In this document: piece by piece, positions 1-7,873 of the stretch
How positions within the stretch are numbered: the first letter of the stretch is position 1
Layout of the letters: every line of letters begins with the position of its first letter
Assembly: GCA_036351435.1 (NCBI GenBank)
Contig: JAZBPA010000285.1
Span: 1-16,281, forward strand
Direction of reading: 5' to 3'
Length of the DNA: 16,281 nucleotides
DNA from: JAAUQA01 sp036351435
GTDB lineage: Bacteria > Pseudomonadota > Gammaproteobacteria > Competibacterales > Competibacteraceae
Program-made: the position numbers and the translations under genes
Notes under the pieces: generated by a model
Database searches by the model: none
Seen by the model: only the letters and a program-made list of their open reading frames with translations
What the model was told of the DNA's origin: nothing

Positions 1-83
1 GTCGTGCGTAAACATTCCCAAGCTCCCTTCAAGTCCGACAGAATCGTCTTTTCGTAGCTCGGGGGTTCAGTGAAAAAAGTCAT
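1..83 (-). CDS. Partial hypothetical ORF running off the left edge
   Basis: An open frame starts with ATG at 83 and runs leftward out of the window, giving 27 complete codons (MTFFTEPPSYEKTILSDLKG...). Its ATG overlaps the TGA of the preceding minus-strand frame in an ATGA arrangement, the usual form of translational coupling. There is no convincing Shine-Dalgarno sequence, and the preceding frame has no clear start, so both could be chance frames or relics. I do not recognise the product. The visible residues are acidic/polar with no signal peptide. Confidence 0.3.
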   Translation of the reverse strand, partial: MTFFTEPPSYEKTILSDLKGAWECLRT

Positions 84-424
84 GACATTCGGGTAGCAAA
101 CAGGGTGCACAGAACTCGTATGACTATTAATTCAGTGTACCGCTTATTGCCCCTGGTGACACGAACGTTGGTTTTAACCCAATCAAGCGGTATATCAACA
201 CGTTCTCCTAAACCAAAAACACGGTCGAGATAAAGCGATAATCTCGCATACGCCAGTCTAAAATTTAGCCCGCCTTACGCAGCGCCTTAGTATTGGCAAG
301 CATGTCGTTGCGACAGTACCGCAGATAAGCCCTTTCGTGTTGCTCCATCAACTGAACGACACTGTTCTATTTCACTAGCACTCTCTGGGCCATCGCATAA
401 AGTGGCGGACGCAAGCGGGCCGAT
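84..424 (-). other. Gene-poor stretch with two broken, coding-like minus-strand frames
   Basis: This 341-base stretch downstream of the helicase has no complete gene. On the minus strand a 33-codon frame (265-366) ends in ...NTKALRKAG and is followed, shifted in frame, by a 64-codon frame (80-274) rich in LYLDR, GLGERVDIPLDW and TRGNKRY. Neither has a good start codon or ribosome binding site, and together they read like one gene broken by a frameshift. I cannot assign a family. No terminator with a T-run was found after the helicase gene. Confidence 0.3.
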
Positions 425-2662
425 TTACCGCAATTCAGGAGGCGTCAAGCTCAGCAACTCGCTAGTGGAGGTTAAACGGGCAGCTAGATTGGTGAGTCGT
501 CGTCGCGCCCTTACGGTTTTTACCGCAATCGCGAGCGCCTTCGATTGACCGATGAGAACCACCAGACTTTTACCGCGGGTTACGCCGGTATACAGCAGAT
601 TTCGTTCCAGTAAGGTGTAGTGTTGGGTGGACACCGGCATCACCACGGCGGGGTATTCCGAACCCTGACTTTTATGGATGGTGGCGGCGTAGGCCAGTGC
701 CACTTCGTCCAGTTCATCGAAAGTGTATTCGACTAGCCGGCCGTCGAAATCGATAGCGATAGAACCGGGGTCCGGGTTAATGTGTTGAATACAGCCGATA
801 TCGCCGTTGAAGACTTCTTTGTCGTAGTTGTTGACGGTCTGTAATACCTTATCGCCCGCCGCGTAAGTCCAGCCGTAACGGTCGACCTTCGGTCCGGGGC
901 CGGGATTAAGCCGGTGTTGCAATTCGCCGTTAAGCGCACGGGAACCCAACGCACCACGATTCATCGGGGTGAGCACCTGGATATCGCGGATGGGATGAAA
1001 ACCAAACCGTTGCGGAATGCGTTCAGTCACTACCTGCATCAGTTTGGCGAAGATATCTTCTGGAGTCTCAGCGGGAATCCAATAGAAATCGCTCAAGCTA
1101 TCGTTTTCAATGGGCGCATCCAGTTGCTGGCCGCGATTGATGCGGTGGGCATTGATGATGATGCGCGATTGCGCCGCTTGGCGGAACACCTCGGTAAGGC
1201 GAACGGTAGGAATCGCTTGTGAGGTGATTAGATCGGATAACACCGCGCCCGGTCCCACCGACGGTAATTGATCGACATCGCCGACCAGCAATACTGCAGC
1301 ATGATCGGGAATAGCGCGGAGCACCTGCTGGGCCAGCACGATATCGATCATCGATATTTCATCAATCACCACGCAATCGGCATCCAGGGGATGATCCTGG
1401 CGACGTTTGAAACCACGGGTTTTTGGATCGAATTCCAATAAGCGATGCAGTGTTTTAGCTTCCAAACCGGTCGCTTCACTGAGTCGTTTGGCAGCGCGAC
1501 CGGTAGGAGCAGCCAGCAACACCTTGGCCCGGCGAGCGCGGAGAATCTGTAAGATGCTGTTCACCACTGTGGTCTTACCCACGCCGGGGCCACCGGTAAG
1601 AATAGTGATCTTATTATTGCAGGTCCGAGCGACTGCTTGGCGTTGCGATTCGGACAGGGTCAGGCCGGTTTGCGTTTGCACCCATTCCAAAGCCTGCTCA
1701 ACCTTCACCCCATTCCACGGTGGTGGGCCATGCAACAGCCGCTTGAAATGTTGCGACACTTCCGTTTCGGCGCGATGCAAAGCCGCCAGAAATAAACAGG
1801 GCTGATCATTGATTGGTTCGGCGACTAACCTCCCCAGCGCGACTTCCATATCGATGGCTTGCACGATGACCGGATCAGGAATGTTCAACAAACGCACGGC
1901 AGTTTCACACAAATGCAGTCGTTCGGCGGCGCAATGCCCTTGACTACCAAGCTCCTGCAATACGTGCCGCACGCCGGCCTGAGCACGGATCAGGGCATCA
2001 TTCGGAATACCCAAGCGCTGAGCCAGCTCGTCGGCGGTCTTGAAGCCGATACCGTGAATATCCAGCGCAAGTCGATAAGGATTTTCCCGCACTTGCTCGA
2101 CTGCCGTATCGCCGTAGGTTTTATAGATACGCACCGCCCGCGCCGAGCCGACTCCATGGGATTGCAGAAACACCATAATCTCGCGAACAACTTTCTGTTC
2201 CGCCCATGCGCCGACTACTTGCGCTTTACGCTTTGGACCAATGCCGGGCAATTCCGTAAGTCGATCCGGGTGTTGTTCGATGATCTCGAACACCTGTTCA
2301 CCGAAAGCGTTTACCAGCCGTTTGGCGAAATGCGGGCCGATTCCGCGCACCATGCCCGAAGATAAATATTTCTCAATGCCTTCACGGGTGCTGGGCGGTA
2401 CCACCGCGAGTTGCCGGGCCTTGAATTGCAAGCCGTATTGTCGGTCGTTGACCCATATACCCTGGCATTCGATATATTCACCCGCCGTGACCGTAGCAGC
2501 TGCACCCGTGACGGTCACCAGTTCGCGATGCCCACGCACTTTTACGCGCAGTACGCAAAATCCACTATCGGGGCTATGGAAAGTAACTCGTTCGATGCCG
2601 CCGTTTAGGCGTTCCAAGGGAGCGTTTGGTTGCTGTCGGGAATCTGGACTATTAAATGCCAT
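425..2662 (-). CDS. recD2: RecD2-type ATP-dependent 5'-3' DNA helicase (SF1)
   Basis: A 745-residue superfamily 1 helicase, the usual length for RecD2, the RecD-like protein that works without RecBC. Seen in order: an N-terminal beta-rich segment (about 15-90), helix-hairpin-helix-like stretches (LPGIGPKRK near 138-146, DIHGIGFKTADELA near 201-214), Walker A GGPGVGKTT at 357-365, motif Ia PTGRAAKRL near 386-394, Walker B DE at 434-435, motif III GDVDQLPSVG at 461-470, motif IV with VFRQ near 492-495, ATIHKSQGSEYP (motif V) and YTGVTRGK (motif VI) near the C-terminus. All helicase motifs are intact. The ATG at 2662 puts family-like sequence (LERLNGGIERVTFH) from residue 16 on, but there is no strong Shine-Dalgarno. 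Known family members unwind DNA 5' to 3' and contribute to DNA damage tolerance; that role is inferred here. It lies 72 bp downstream of an integrase relic, with no sign of functional linkage. Confidence 0.93.
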   Translation of the reverse strand: MAFNSPDSRQQPNAPLERLNGGIERVTFHSPDSGFCVLRVKVRGHRELVTVTGAAATVTAGEYIECQGIWVNDRQYGLQFKARQLAVVPPSTREGIEKYLSSGMVRGIGPHFAKRLVNAFGEQVFEIIEQHPDRLTELPGIGPKRKAQVVGAWAEQKVVREIMVFLQSHGVGSARAVRIYKTYGDTAVEQVRENPYRLALDIHGIGFKTADELAQRLGIPNDALIRAQAGVRHVLQELGSQGHCAAERLHLCETAVRLLNIPDPVIVQAIDMEVALGRLVAEPINDQPCLFLAALHRAETEVSQHFKRLLHGPPPWNGVKVEQALEWVQTQTGLTLSESQRQAVARTCNNKITILTGGPGVGKTTVVNSILQILRARRAKVLLAAPTGRAAKRLSEATGLEAKTLHRLLEFDPKTRGFKRRQDHPLDADCVVIDEISMIDIVLAQQVLRAIPDHAAVLLVGDVDQLPSVGPGAVLSDLITSQAIPTVRLTEVFRQAAQSRIIINAHRINRGQQLDAPIENDSLSDFYWIPAETPEDIFAKLMQVVTERIPQRFGFHPIRDIQVLTPMNRGALGSRALNGELQHRLNPGPGPKVDRYGWTYAAGDKVLQTVNNYDKEVFNGDIGCIQHINPDPGSIAIDFDGRLVEYTFDELDEVALAYAATIHKSQGSEYPAVVMPVSTQHYTLLERNLLYTGVTRGKSLVVLIGQSKALAIAVKTVRARRRLTNLAARLTSTSELLSLTPPELR

Positions 2663-2734
2663 GAGTGCTTTGGAAGTTATGCGAAGCCGCCAGGGTTGCG
2701 GTGCTTTCCAATCAGTATAACCGGTTGTGTGCAG

Positions 2735-3251
2735 TTAAAAATCCAGCGGGCTTTTTGCTTCCTTCAAGGGGTTTCTGCCGGTGGTATGGGCGTCGCGCAC
2801 ACCGCCATGTCCGAGCAGTTCCTGAGTCGTGCGAATATCATAGTTCGCTTGCAATAAACGGTTGGCGAGGCTGTGGTGAAAAGAATGCGCGGAAGCATGT
2901 TTGCTCCCGAAGTGAAGGAGAGACCTCATTAGTATCAGACAATATCCTGCTGACGGGTGATAACCACTGGAGTGAGGTCAGTGGCAATTGGGGGAACCCA
3001 ATTCACAATAGGGCAACCCAGGGGGCTTAACTTGTTAGTGCTGGGACTCAGGCTGATGCCTTAGCTCGTAATTTTTCCTGAAAGGCAGGAATACTTGGGC
3101 GATCCGTTAGTGAAAAGCCATGCTTATGACAAATGTCCAAGAAATAGCGCAGCCGTTTATGATAACGCCTACCGTGGCTTGCATTAATATTAAGGCTCGA
3201 TTTTAACGGGCGCATCGCCTTAAAGCGCTGCACTACTATTTTCAATGTCAT
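2735..3251 (-). pseudogene. Decayed integron-type tyrosine recombinase (integrase) relic
   Basis: Two minus-strand fragments look like the ends of one integrase. Frame 3251-3048 (67 codons) carries RYHKRLRYFLDICHKHGF and SIPAFQEKLRAK, typical of the N-terminal SAM-like DNA-binding region of integron-integrase relatives; a shifted frame continues with a Pro/Ser/Thr-rich linker-like run. Frame 2929-2735 (64 codons) carries KHASAHSFHHSLANRLL, ANYDIRTTQELLGHGGVR and KEAKSPLDF, matching the C-terminal catalytic region and the characteristic integron-integrase ending. About two thirds of the protein is missing between them. The catalytic Arg of the HxxRH box reads His (HSFHH), and a small in-frame deletion between GGVR and AHTT removes the Tyr nucleophile. 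It cannot be active. The family call is from motif memory, not a search; it may be a relic of a sister Xer/phage integrase. Confidence 0.72.
3024..3038 (+). repeat. attC-like 15-mer (copy A)
   Basis: GGCTTAACTTGTTAG sits inside the integrase relic, between its N- and C-terminal fragments. The same 15-mer, with one C for T, recurs on the minus strand at 13569-13583. Its layout, a GGCTTAAC box followed by GTTAG, resembles the L'/R' end of an integron attC site, although the spacer between boxes is short. The sequence just left of it contains inverted repeats (AATTGGG/CCCAATT at about 2984-3003; CCACTG/CAGTGG at about 2964-2984). A full attC fold was not demonstrated. Confidence 0.3.
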
Positions 3252-3325
3252 TGAAGATCAGCAGATTGAGGTGCAAGGCTAATTATAGTGGTTGCGCTAT
3301 AGATTTAACCCAACACAAATTTTCG

Positions 3326-4414
3326 CTAGTCTGACTGAGAATCACCACTCACTTGAACCGGGAAAACAAATGCTAGATTAGAGTCTAGTATCAGTTTGAC
3401 GTGATCTCCGACTTGGTAAGCCGTAGGACCCAGAACATGGACGGTGAGCGAACAATCAAACCCGGTCTCAGGTAAGGTCTGCAGGTCGATTCGGCTGATC
3501 TGGCCTAATCGGCGTATGGTTGAAATAATCGCATTAGGTGCCGGATCATTCCCTTCTTGGGCAGCCAATCCAATGCCTTCGGTACGCACTAATACATCGA
3601 CTTCGGTGCCATCCGTCAAGTGTCCAGCTGGCAATGCCCCCATGGGAGTTGCCACATGACCCGCTTGTACGTCACTGCTGAAGCGGTTGACGCTACCGAA
3701 AAAGGTTGCCACTAAAGGATTCAGCGGTTGGCAATATAAATCATTTGCGGTACCCGTTTGTATAATGCGCCCCTTGTCCATCAGGGCAATCTGATCACCC
3801 ATATAAAGGGCTTCTTCGGGATCATGAGTCACCATCAGCGCCGCTGTGCCGGTGTCCATGTCCTTGATGGTACGCAATACGTCTTCGCGTACTTGATAGC
3901 GAAGCTGAGAATCCAGGTTGGAGAACGGTTCGTCCAGCAGCAATACCGCCGGTTGTGGTGCCAAAGCACGGGCCAACGCAACCCGCTGCTGTTCACCGCC
4001 GGACAACATATGCGGATAGGCTTTTTGACGATCCCAAAGTCCTACCCTTTGCAACCAATAGCGTGTTCGGCTGCGTTGCTCCGCGGCGGGTAGCCCTTTT
4101 AGGCCAAACAGCACATTGCGTTCGACGGTTAGGTGAGGAAACAGGGCATAATCCTGGAACAGTAAACCAACACCACGTGCTTCAGGCACGACAAACCCGT
4201 CATTACCGGATACGGTGCGGCCATTGATTTGTACCAGCCCATGGTGGGGACGCTCCAGCCCCGCAGCTATCCGTAGAGCGGTCGTTTTACCGCAACCGGA
4301 AGGGCCCAGCAGGCAGAGAATATCGCCGGCAGCGATTTGGAAAGACACCTGCTGCAAGGCCTGCAACTCGCCAAACCGGTGCGCGATATCGACAAAAGCC
4401 AGTGCTGCCGTCAT
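3326..4414 (-). CDS. fbpC: Fe(III) ABC importer, ATP-binding subunit
   Basis: A 362-residue ABC ATPase that powers iron uptake with the permease and binding protein encoded just upstream. Seen: Walker A GPSGCGKTT at 37-45, Q-loop LLFQDYALFPHL around Q87, signature LSGGEQQR at 137-144, Walker B VLLLDEP at 157-163, and H-loop histidine 197 in VTHDPEEA. Beyond residue 230 is a TOBE-like regulatory region typical of the FbpC/PotA/CysA group. FQDYALFPHL is the usual form in FbpC and other transporters of this group; iron is assigned from the genomic context. It begins 43 bp after the permease gene, so co-transcription is likely. The ATG at 4414 has little Shine-Dalgarno, suggesting translation depends on the upstream gene. 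No terminator was seen after its stop. Confidence 0.92.
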   Translation of the reverse strand: MTAALAFVDIAHRFGELQALQQVSFQIAAGDILCLLGPSGCGKTTALRIAAGLERPHHGLVQINGRTVSGNDGFVVPEARGVGLLFQDYALFPHLTVERNVLFGLKGLPAAEQRSRTRYWLQRVGLWDRQKAYPHMLSGGEQQRVALARALAPQPAVLLLDEPFSNLDSQLRYQVREDVLRTIKDMDTGTAALMVTHDPEEALYMGDQIALMDKGRIIQTGTANDLYCQPLNPLVATFFGSVNRFSSDVQAGHVATPMGALPAGHLTDGTEVDVLVRTEGIGLAAQEGNDPAPNAIISTIRRLGQISRIDLQTLPETGFDCSLTVHVLGPTAYQVGDHVKLILDSNLAFVFPVQVSGDSQSD

Positions 4415-4457
4415 GGGGCAACAGCATTATTAAGTAACCTAAGCAAAAACATGAGCA

Positions 4458-6179
4458 CTATTCACTTTCGTCATGACCGCTACCCGGACGAGACCGGGCC
4501 AATTGGCGACACAGCATGATCACCGGCAATAAGCCCGCCAACACTATGATTAAAGCGGGACCGGCAGCCCCGTCGAGGCGTTCCGTAGTGGCCAATTGAT
4601 AGGCCTCCACGGCCAGCGTATCAAAATTAAAGGGCCGGAGGATCATGGTGGCCGGTAATTCTTTCATGACATCCAGAAATACCAGCAATGCTGCACTCAG
4701 CAAACTCCCCTTCAAGAGTGGCAAGTGGATGGCACGAAAAATACGCGGAGGTTTCGCACCCAAGGTGCGCGCGGCATCTTCGACGTTAGGGCGGATTTTC
4801 TTGAACCCGGCTTCCAATGGACTGTAGGCGACAGCAAAAAACCGCACCGAACAGCCATACACTACCGCAACCAGGGTACCGGAGAGAATCAACCCCGGTT
4901 GCCAACCACCCACCGTCTGCGACAGGGCATAGTTTAACCCCCGGTCAACGGCACCTAGCACAATCAATAAACCCACGGCGATGACGACGCCCGGCGTCGC
5001 ATAGCCCAGCAACGCCAGGCGCATCAGTACGCGTCCCAGGGGGTGCTGATCACGCCGCATGCTGTAAACTGCAATCAGCCCGATCGTCAGAATGATCGCA
5101 CAAGTGATCAACCCCAGTAGTGTCGTGTTTATAGTCAACTGTGCAAGCCTGGACAGTGAGAGCACATCCTGAGCGTGCCACACCATGGAGCCAAGAATGG
5201 TGGCGGGTAAGATAAATCCAGCCGTCAGCGGCAGCAAGCAGAATCCTGTTGCCGCCCGAGCCCAGTGTTTCGATAACGCAAACCGGGGCATCGGTCGATA
5301 GCGACTGGAGGTCTGATTGAAGCGACGTTGGCCTTCGCTCCAACGTTCCAGCAGTAATAGACTGTAGACGAACAACAGTAGCACTGAGGCCAGTTGCGCT
5401 GCCGCTGCAGGATTGCCATAAGCATACCAGGTGCGATAGATGCCGGTTGTGAAGGTATTGACCTCGAAATAGGAAACCGCCCCAAAATCGGCCAAGCTTT
5501 CCATTAACACAAATAACGTACCGGCCACGATGGCTGGACGTGCCAACGGCAGTCCGACTCGCCAAAACATGCTACGTTGGGTGCATCCCAGCGTCCGGCT
5601 GACTTCCAAAGCACACACGGATTGCGCTAAAAACGCGGCGCGTGCAGCGACATAAACATAGGGATACAACGCTGCAGCGAGTACAAATGCCGCTCCGCCG
5701 GGAGAGCGAATATTGGGGAACCAATACTCTTGCCAACCCCAACCGGTCAGGCCACGTAGCAGGGTCTGCATAGGTCCGGTAAATTGCAAGAAATCAGTAT
5801 AAGTGTAAGCGAGGACATAGGTTGGCATGGCCAGCGGTAACACTAATAACCATTCCAACCAAGTCCGTCCGGGAAACTGGTACATGGTGACCAACCACGC
5901 GCAGCCCGTACCGAACACCAACGTCAGCGAACTGACCCCCACCAGCAAAATCAGCGAATTACTCAGGTATTCGCCAAGCCGAGTCTCAACGAGATGGGAC
6001 CAGAGTCCGTCAGTGGGCGAGCCGATATAGCTAAGCACGGCCAGCAACGGCGTGATGACCAGCAGCACGATAACCGCAGAAAAACCAAATCCGGCCGGCA
6101 AAGCGAACGAACCCGCTCGACTCGGTTTGTCGGCGGGTTGCTCGGTTAGTGTTTGGGGAACTGAAACCGCGTCGCTCAT
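4458..6179 (-). CDS. fbpB: Fe(III) ABC importer, fused permease subunit
   Basis: A 573-residue inner-membrane permease with many hydrophobic segments (about 12) in two similar halves, as in FbpB/SfuB-type iron permeases. Each half carries an EAA-type loop that docks on the ATPase: EVSRTLGCTQRSMFWRVGLP near 192-211, and EDAARTLGAKPPRIFRAIHLP in the second half near 467-487. Pairing two permease domains in one chain is characteristic of this family. The first 30 residues are polar and cytoplasmic. It starts 9 bp after the binding-protein stop, so the genes are clearly one operon. The Shine-Dalgarno is weak, consistent with coupled translation. Confidence 0.92.
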   Translation of the reverse strand: MSDAVSVPQTLTEQPADKPSRAGSFALPAGFGFSAVIVLLVITPLLAVLSYIGSPTDGLWSHLVETRLGEYLSNSLILLVGVSSLTLVFGTGCAWLVTMYQFPGRTWLEWLLVLPLAMPTYVLAYTYTDFLQFTGPMQTLLRGLTGWGWQEYWFPNIRSPGGAAFVLAAALYPYVYVAARAAFLAQSVCALEVSRTLGCTQRSMFWRVGLPLARPAIVAGTLFVLMESLADFGAVSYFEVNTFTTGIYRTWYAYGNPAAAAQLASVLLLFVYSLLLLERWSEGQRRFNQTSSRYRPMPRFALSKHWARAATGFCLLPLTAGFILPATILGSMVWHAQDVLSLSRLAQLTINTTLLGLITCAIILTIGLIAVYSMRRDQHPLGRVLMRLALLGYATPGVVIAVGLLIVLGAVDRGLNYALSQTVGGWQPGLILSGTLVAVVYGCSVRFFAVAYSPLEAGFKKIRPNVEDAARTLGAKPPRIFRAIHLPLLKGSLLSAALLVFLDVMKELPATMILRPFNFDTLAVEAYQLATTERLDGAAGPALIIVLAGLLPVIMLCRQLARSRPGSGHDESE

Positions 6180-6188
6180 TCGTAGGCG

Positions 6189-7208
6189 TTATTTCCAACC
6201 CGCTTGGTCCATCAATTTAACGGCTTCGGCAGCGTTTTCGCCGTACGTCGATGCATTCAGGGTATCTTGTTTGAACTCACCGAACTCGGCCAGCGTGGGG
6301 TGGGGTTGGATGGCGGGGTTGACTGGATATTCGTGGTTGACATCAGCAAAGTAGCGTTGCCCGTCGGTAACCAGGTATTCCAGTAGTTTGATAGCGTTGT
6401 CACGGTTCGGGGCGTGTTTGGCGACACCAGCACCACTGATATTGACGTGAGTGCCGCGGCCGTCTTGGTTAGGGAAGAACACGCCAACCTGTTCGCCGAC
6501 TTCACGATCTGCGGCTTTTTTGGAATTGAGCAAGCGACCGACATAGTAGGTGTTGGCAATGGCGACATCACCCTGACCTGCCACTACCGCACGGATTTGA
6601 TCGGTGTCCCCACCTTCGGGTGGCCGGGAAAAATTAGCCACTACGCCCTTGGCCCATTCCAGCGTTTTTTCCTCTCCGTTAGCCGCCAGTACGGAGGCGA
6701 CTAGGCTCTGGGTGTAGACGTTATTGCTACTACGCGACAACACTTTCCCTTTATATTCAGGTTCAGCCAGCGCTTCATAGGTGCTGAGGATGGCAGGATC
6801 GAGTCGCTCGGGGTCTTTGGTATAGACTAATACCCGCGCCCGGACGGCTAGGCCGTACCAGAGGTGATCTGGGTTATGTAGATGCTCCGGTACCGCCTTG
6901 TCCAGCACCGGGGTTTCTACAGATTGTAATAAGTCTTTGCTTGCGGCTAGGGCCAGTCTTCCGGCATCAACGGTGATTAATACGTCAGCCGGACTGTTCT
7001 CCCCTTCGTTAGCCAACCGTTGGATCAGCTCGTCGTGTTTGCCTTCCACCACGTTGACTTTGATTCCGGTTGCTTCGGTAAACGCTGAATAAAGCTGCTC
7101 ATCGCTACCATAATGGCGAGAGTTATAGACATTGACTTCCTGAGCATTGACAGCGCCTACCGCCAGCAGGCTCAGCATGGTGATACCGATACTTATCGAT
7201 CTGATCAT
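6189..7208 (-). CDS. fbpA: Periplasmic Fe(III)-binding protein of the importer
   Basis: A 339-residue secreted binding protein that captures ferric iron in the periplasm and hands it to the permease. It has a Sec signal peptide (hydrophobic 6-19, likely cleavage after VNA at residue 22). The mature start EVNVYNSRHYGSDEQLY is the classic opening of the FbpA/FutA group. Tyrosines Y221-Y222 in ANTYYVGRL match the tandem iron-ligand tyrosines, and Y33 in SRHY is a further likely ligand. ISGAGVAKHAPN and the C-terminal LMDQAGW also fit. It is the first gene of fbpABC and is read from a strong promoter with a Fur box. An AAGG about 11 bases before the ATG is a modest Shine-Dalgarno. Confidence 0.94.
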   Translation of the reverse strand: MIRSISIGITMLSLLAVGAVNAQEVNVYNSRHYGSDEQLYSAFTEATGIKVNVVEGKHDELIQRLANEGENSPADVLITVDAGRLALAASKDLLQSVETPVLDKAVPEHLHNPDHLWYGLAVRARVLVYTKDPERLDPAILSTYEALAEPEYKGKVLSRSSNNVYTQSLVASVLAANGEEKTLEWAKGVVANFSRPPEGGDTDQIRAVVAGQGDVAIANTYYVGRLLNSKKAADREVGEQVGVFFPNQDGRGTHVNISGAGVAKHAPNRDNAIKLLEYLVTDGQRYFADVNHEYPVNPAIQPHPTLAEFGEFKQDTLNASTYGENAAEAVKLMDQAGWK

Positions 7209-7249
7209 TGAGACAAAAACCTTGTAAATATAGGTAAATTCAAATATAT

Positions 7250-7268
7250 GCGAATGAGATTCATTATC
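7250..7268 (-). promoter_or_regulatory. Fur box over the fbpABC start site
   Basis: Read on the minus strand, GATAATGAATCTCATTCGC matches the 19-bp Fur consensus at 14 of 19 positions, including the complete left half GATAATGA. It begins one base after the -10 hexamer, so bound Fur-Fe(II) would cover the expected transcription start. This implies repression when iron is plentiful. Confidence 0.82.
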
Positions 7269-7269
7269 G

Positions 7270-7297
7270 ATTATAAACTACGCGTTGCTCTTGTCAA
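7270..7297 (-). promoter_or_regulatory. Consensus sigma70 promoter of fbpABC
   Basis: On the minus strand a perfect -35 TTGACA (7297-7292) and a perfect -10 TATAAT (7275-7270) are separated by 16 bp. Transcription would start near 7263, inside the Fur box, leaving a leader of about 55 bases before the fbpA ATG at 7208. Both hexamers are perfect, so the promoter should be strong when Fur is absent. Confidence 0.82.
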
Positions 7298-7328
7298 TAC
7301 TAAGTGGCTGATCAGAGAGATTACATCG

Positions 7329-7607
7329 TTAATAACACATGGCTGATAGCTGTGCCAACATGACGCCTACGGCTTGCAATACAAAACCAAACCCGACCAA
7401 CGCCAGCCCCTGAAAGGCCGCTATTTTATTTTCCAAGCGCAGATGCGCAACTTCGACCGCGCCGGTTGCCTCGGCCCCTCTGAACAGGGCGCTAACCAGA
7501 ATAAACAGCAGTTGCCGCAACGGCACCATGCCAGTGTAGATATTCGCCATCAATAGCACCCCGGCAATTTCCATGATCAAGCCGAATAACTGTAATCCGA
7601 CGGCCAT
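7329..7607 (-). CDS. Small two-helix membrane protein coupled to the toxin-like gene
   Basis: A 92-residue integral membrane protein of unknown function. I chose the ATG at 7607 because it overlaps the stop of the upstream gene as TGATG, a strong sign of coupled translation; a TTG start at 7631 would add only MCLAESAV and has no better ribosome site. The N-terminal half (GLQLFGLIMEIAGVLLM, then VPLRQLLFILVSALF) is hydrophobic. A polar stretch (EATGAVEVAHLRLENKIAA) is followed by a second hydrophobic span (FQGLALVGFGFVLQAVGVML). I do not recognise a named family, though small proteins with this two-helix pattern are common. Its coupling to the toxin/antitoxin pair suggests a shared transcript, but whether it takes part in that system is unknown. 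Confidence 0.68.
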   Translation of the reverse strand: MAVGLQLFGLIMEIAGVLLMANIYTGMVPLRQLLFILVSALFRGAEATGAVEVAHLRLENKIAAFQGLALVGFGFVLQAVGVMLAQLSAMCY

Positions 7608-7873
7608 CACGGCAGACTCTGCGAGACACAAGGAATCGCATCCAGAATCACCACTGTATCGCTGGGTTTATGCACGGAAGCGAGGATTTGATGGCTACAC
7701 GCCTGAGTAAAAAACAGACCGGGCAGTGTTGTTGGCACAGGCTGCAGTGCAAGACTTCCATCGCGAATATCGCGAAAAGCTTTTTTCAAACAGTGGTTGA
7801 CTTGTCGCGGGTAGCTGCCTAAGTAAGCGAGGACTTTCCGGTCAAACTGTATGTTGGCGAACGGCGGGGACAT
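7607..7873 (-). CDS. Candidate RelE/ParE-like toxin of a TA pair
   Basis: An 88-residue protein whose gene overlaps the 3' end of a Phd/YefM-like antitoxin by 32 bp, the classic order antitoxin then toxin. The N-terminal part (FDRKVLAYLGSYPRQVNHCLKKAFRDI) looks like two helices. The C-terminal part (QILASVHKPSDTVVILDAI) looks like the closing beta strands of the RelE/ParE fold. The match is weak: the Arg/Tyr catalytic residues of RelE are not evident, so the protein may be ParE-like, diverged or inactive. Its ATG lies inside the antitoxin frame, so translation is probably coupled. The stop overlaps the ATG of the following membrane-protein gene. The toxin call rests mainly on context. Confidence 0.52.
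   Translation of the reverse strand: MSPPFANIQFDRKVLAYLGSYPRQVNHCLKKAFRDIRDGSLALQPVPTTLPGLFFTQACSHQILASVHKPSDTVVILDAIPCVSQSLP

Noticed and set aside
1859..2365. Long plus-strand frames opposite recD2 (also 914-1222, 1407-1805, 2241-2720)
   Set aside because: They are shadows of the helicase gene, with compositions unlike proteins and no start signals.
3252..3325. Terminator or attI site between fbpC and the integrase relic
   Set aside because: No stable hairpin with a T-run and no recognisable attI core was found.
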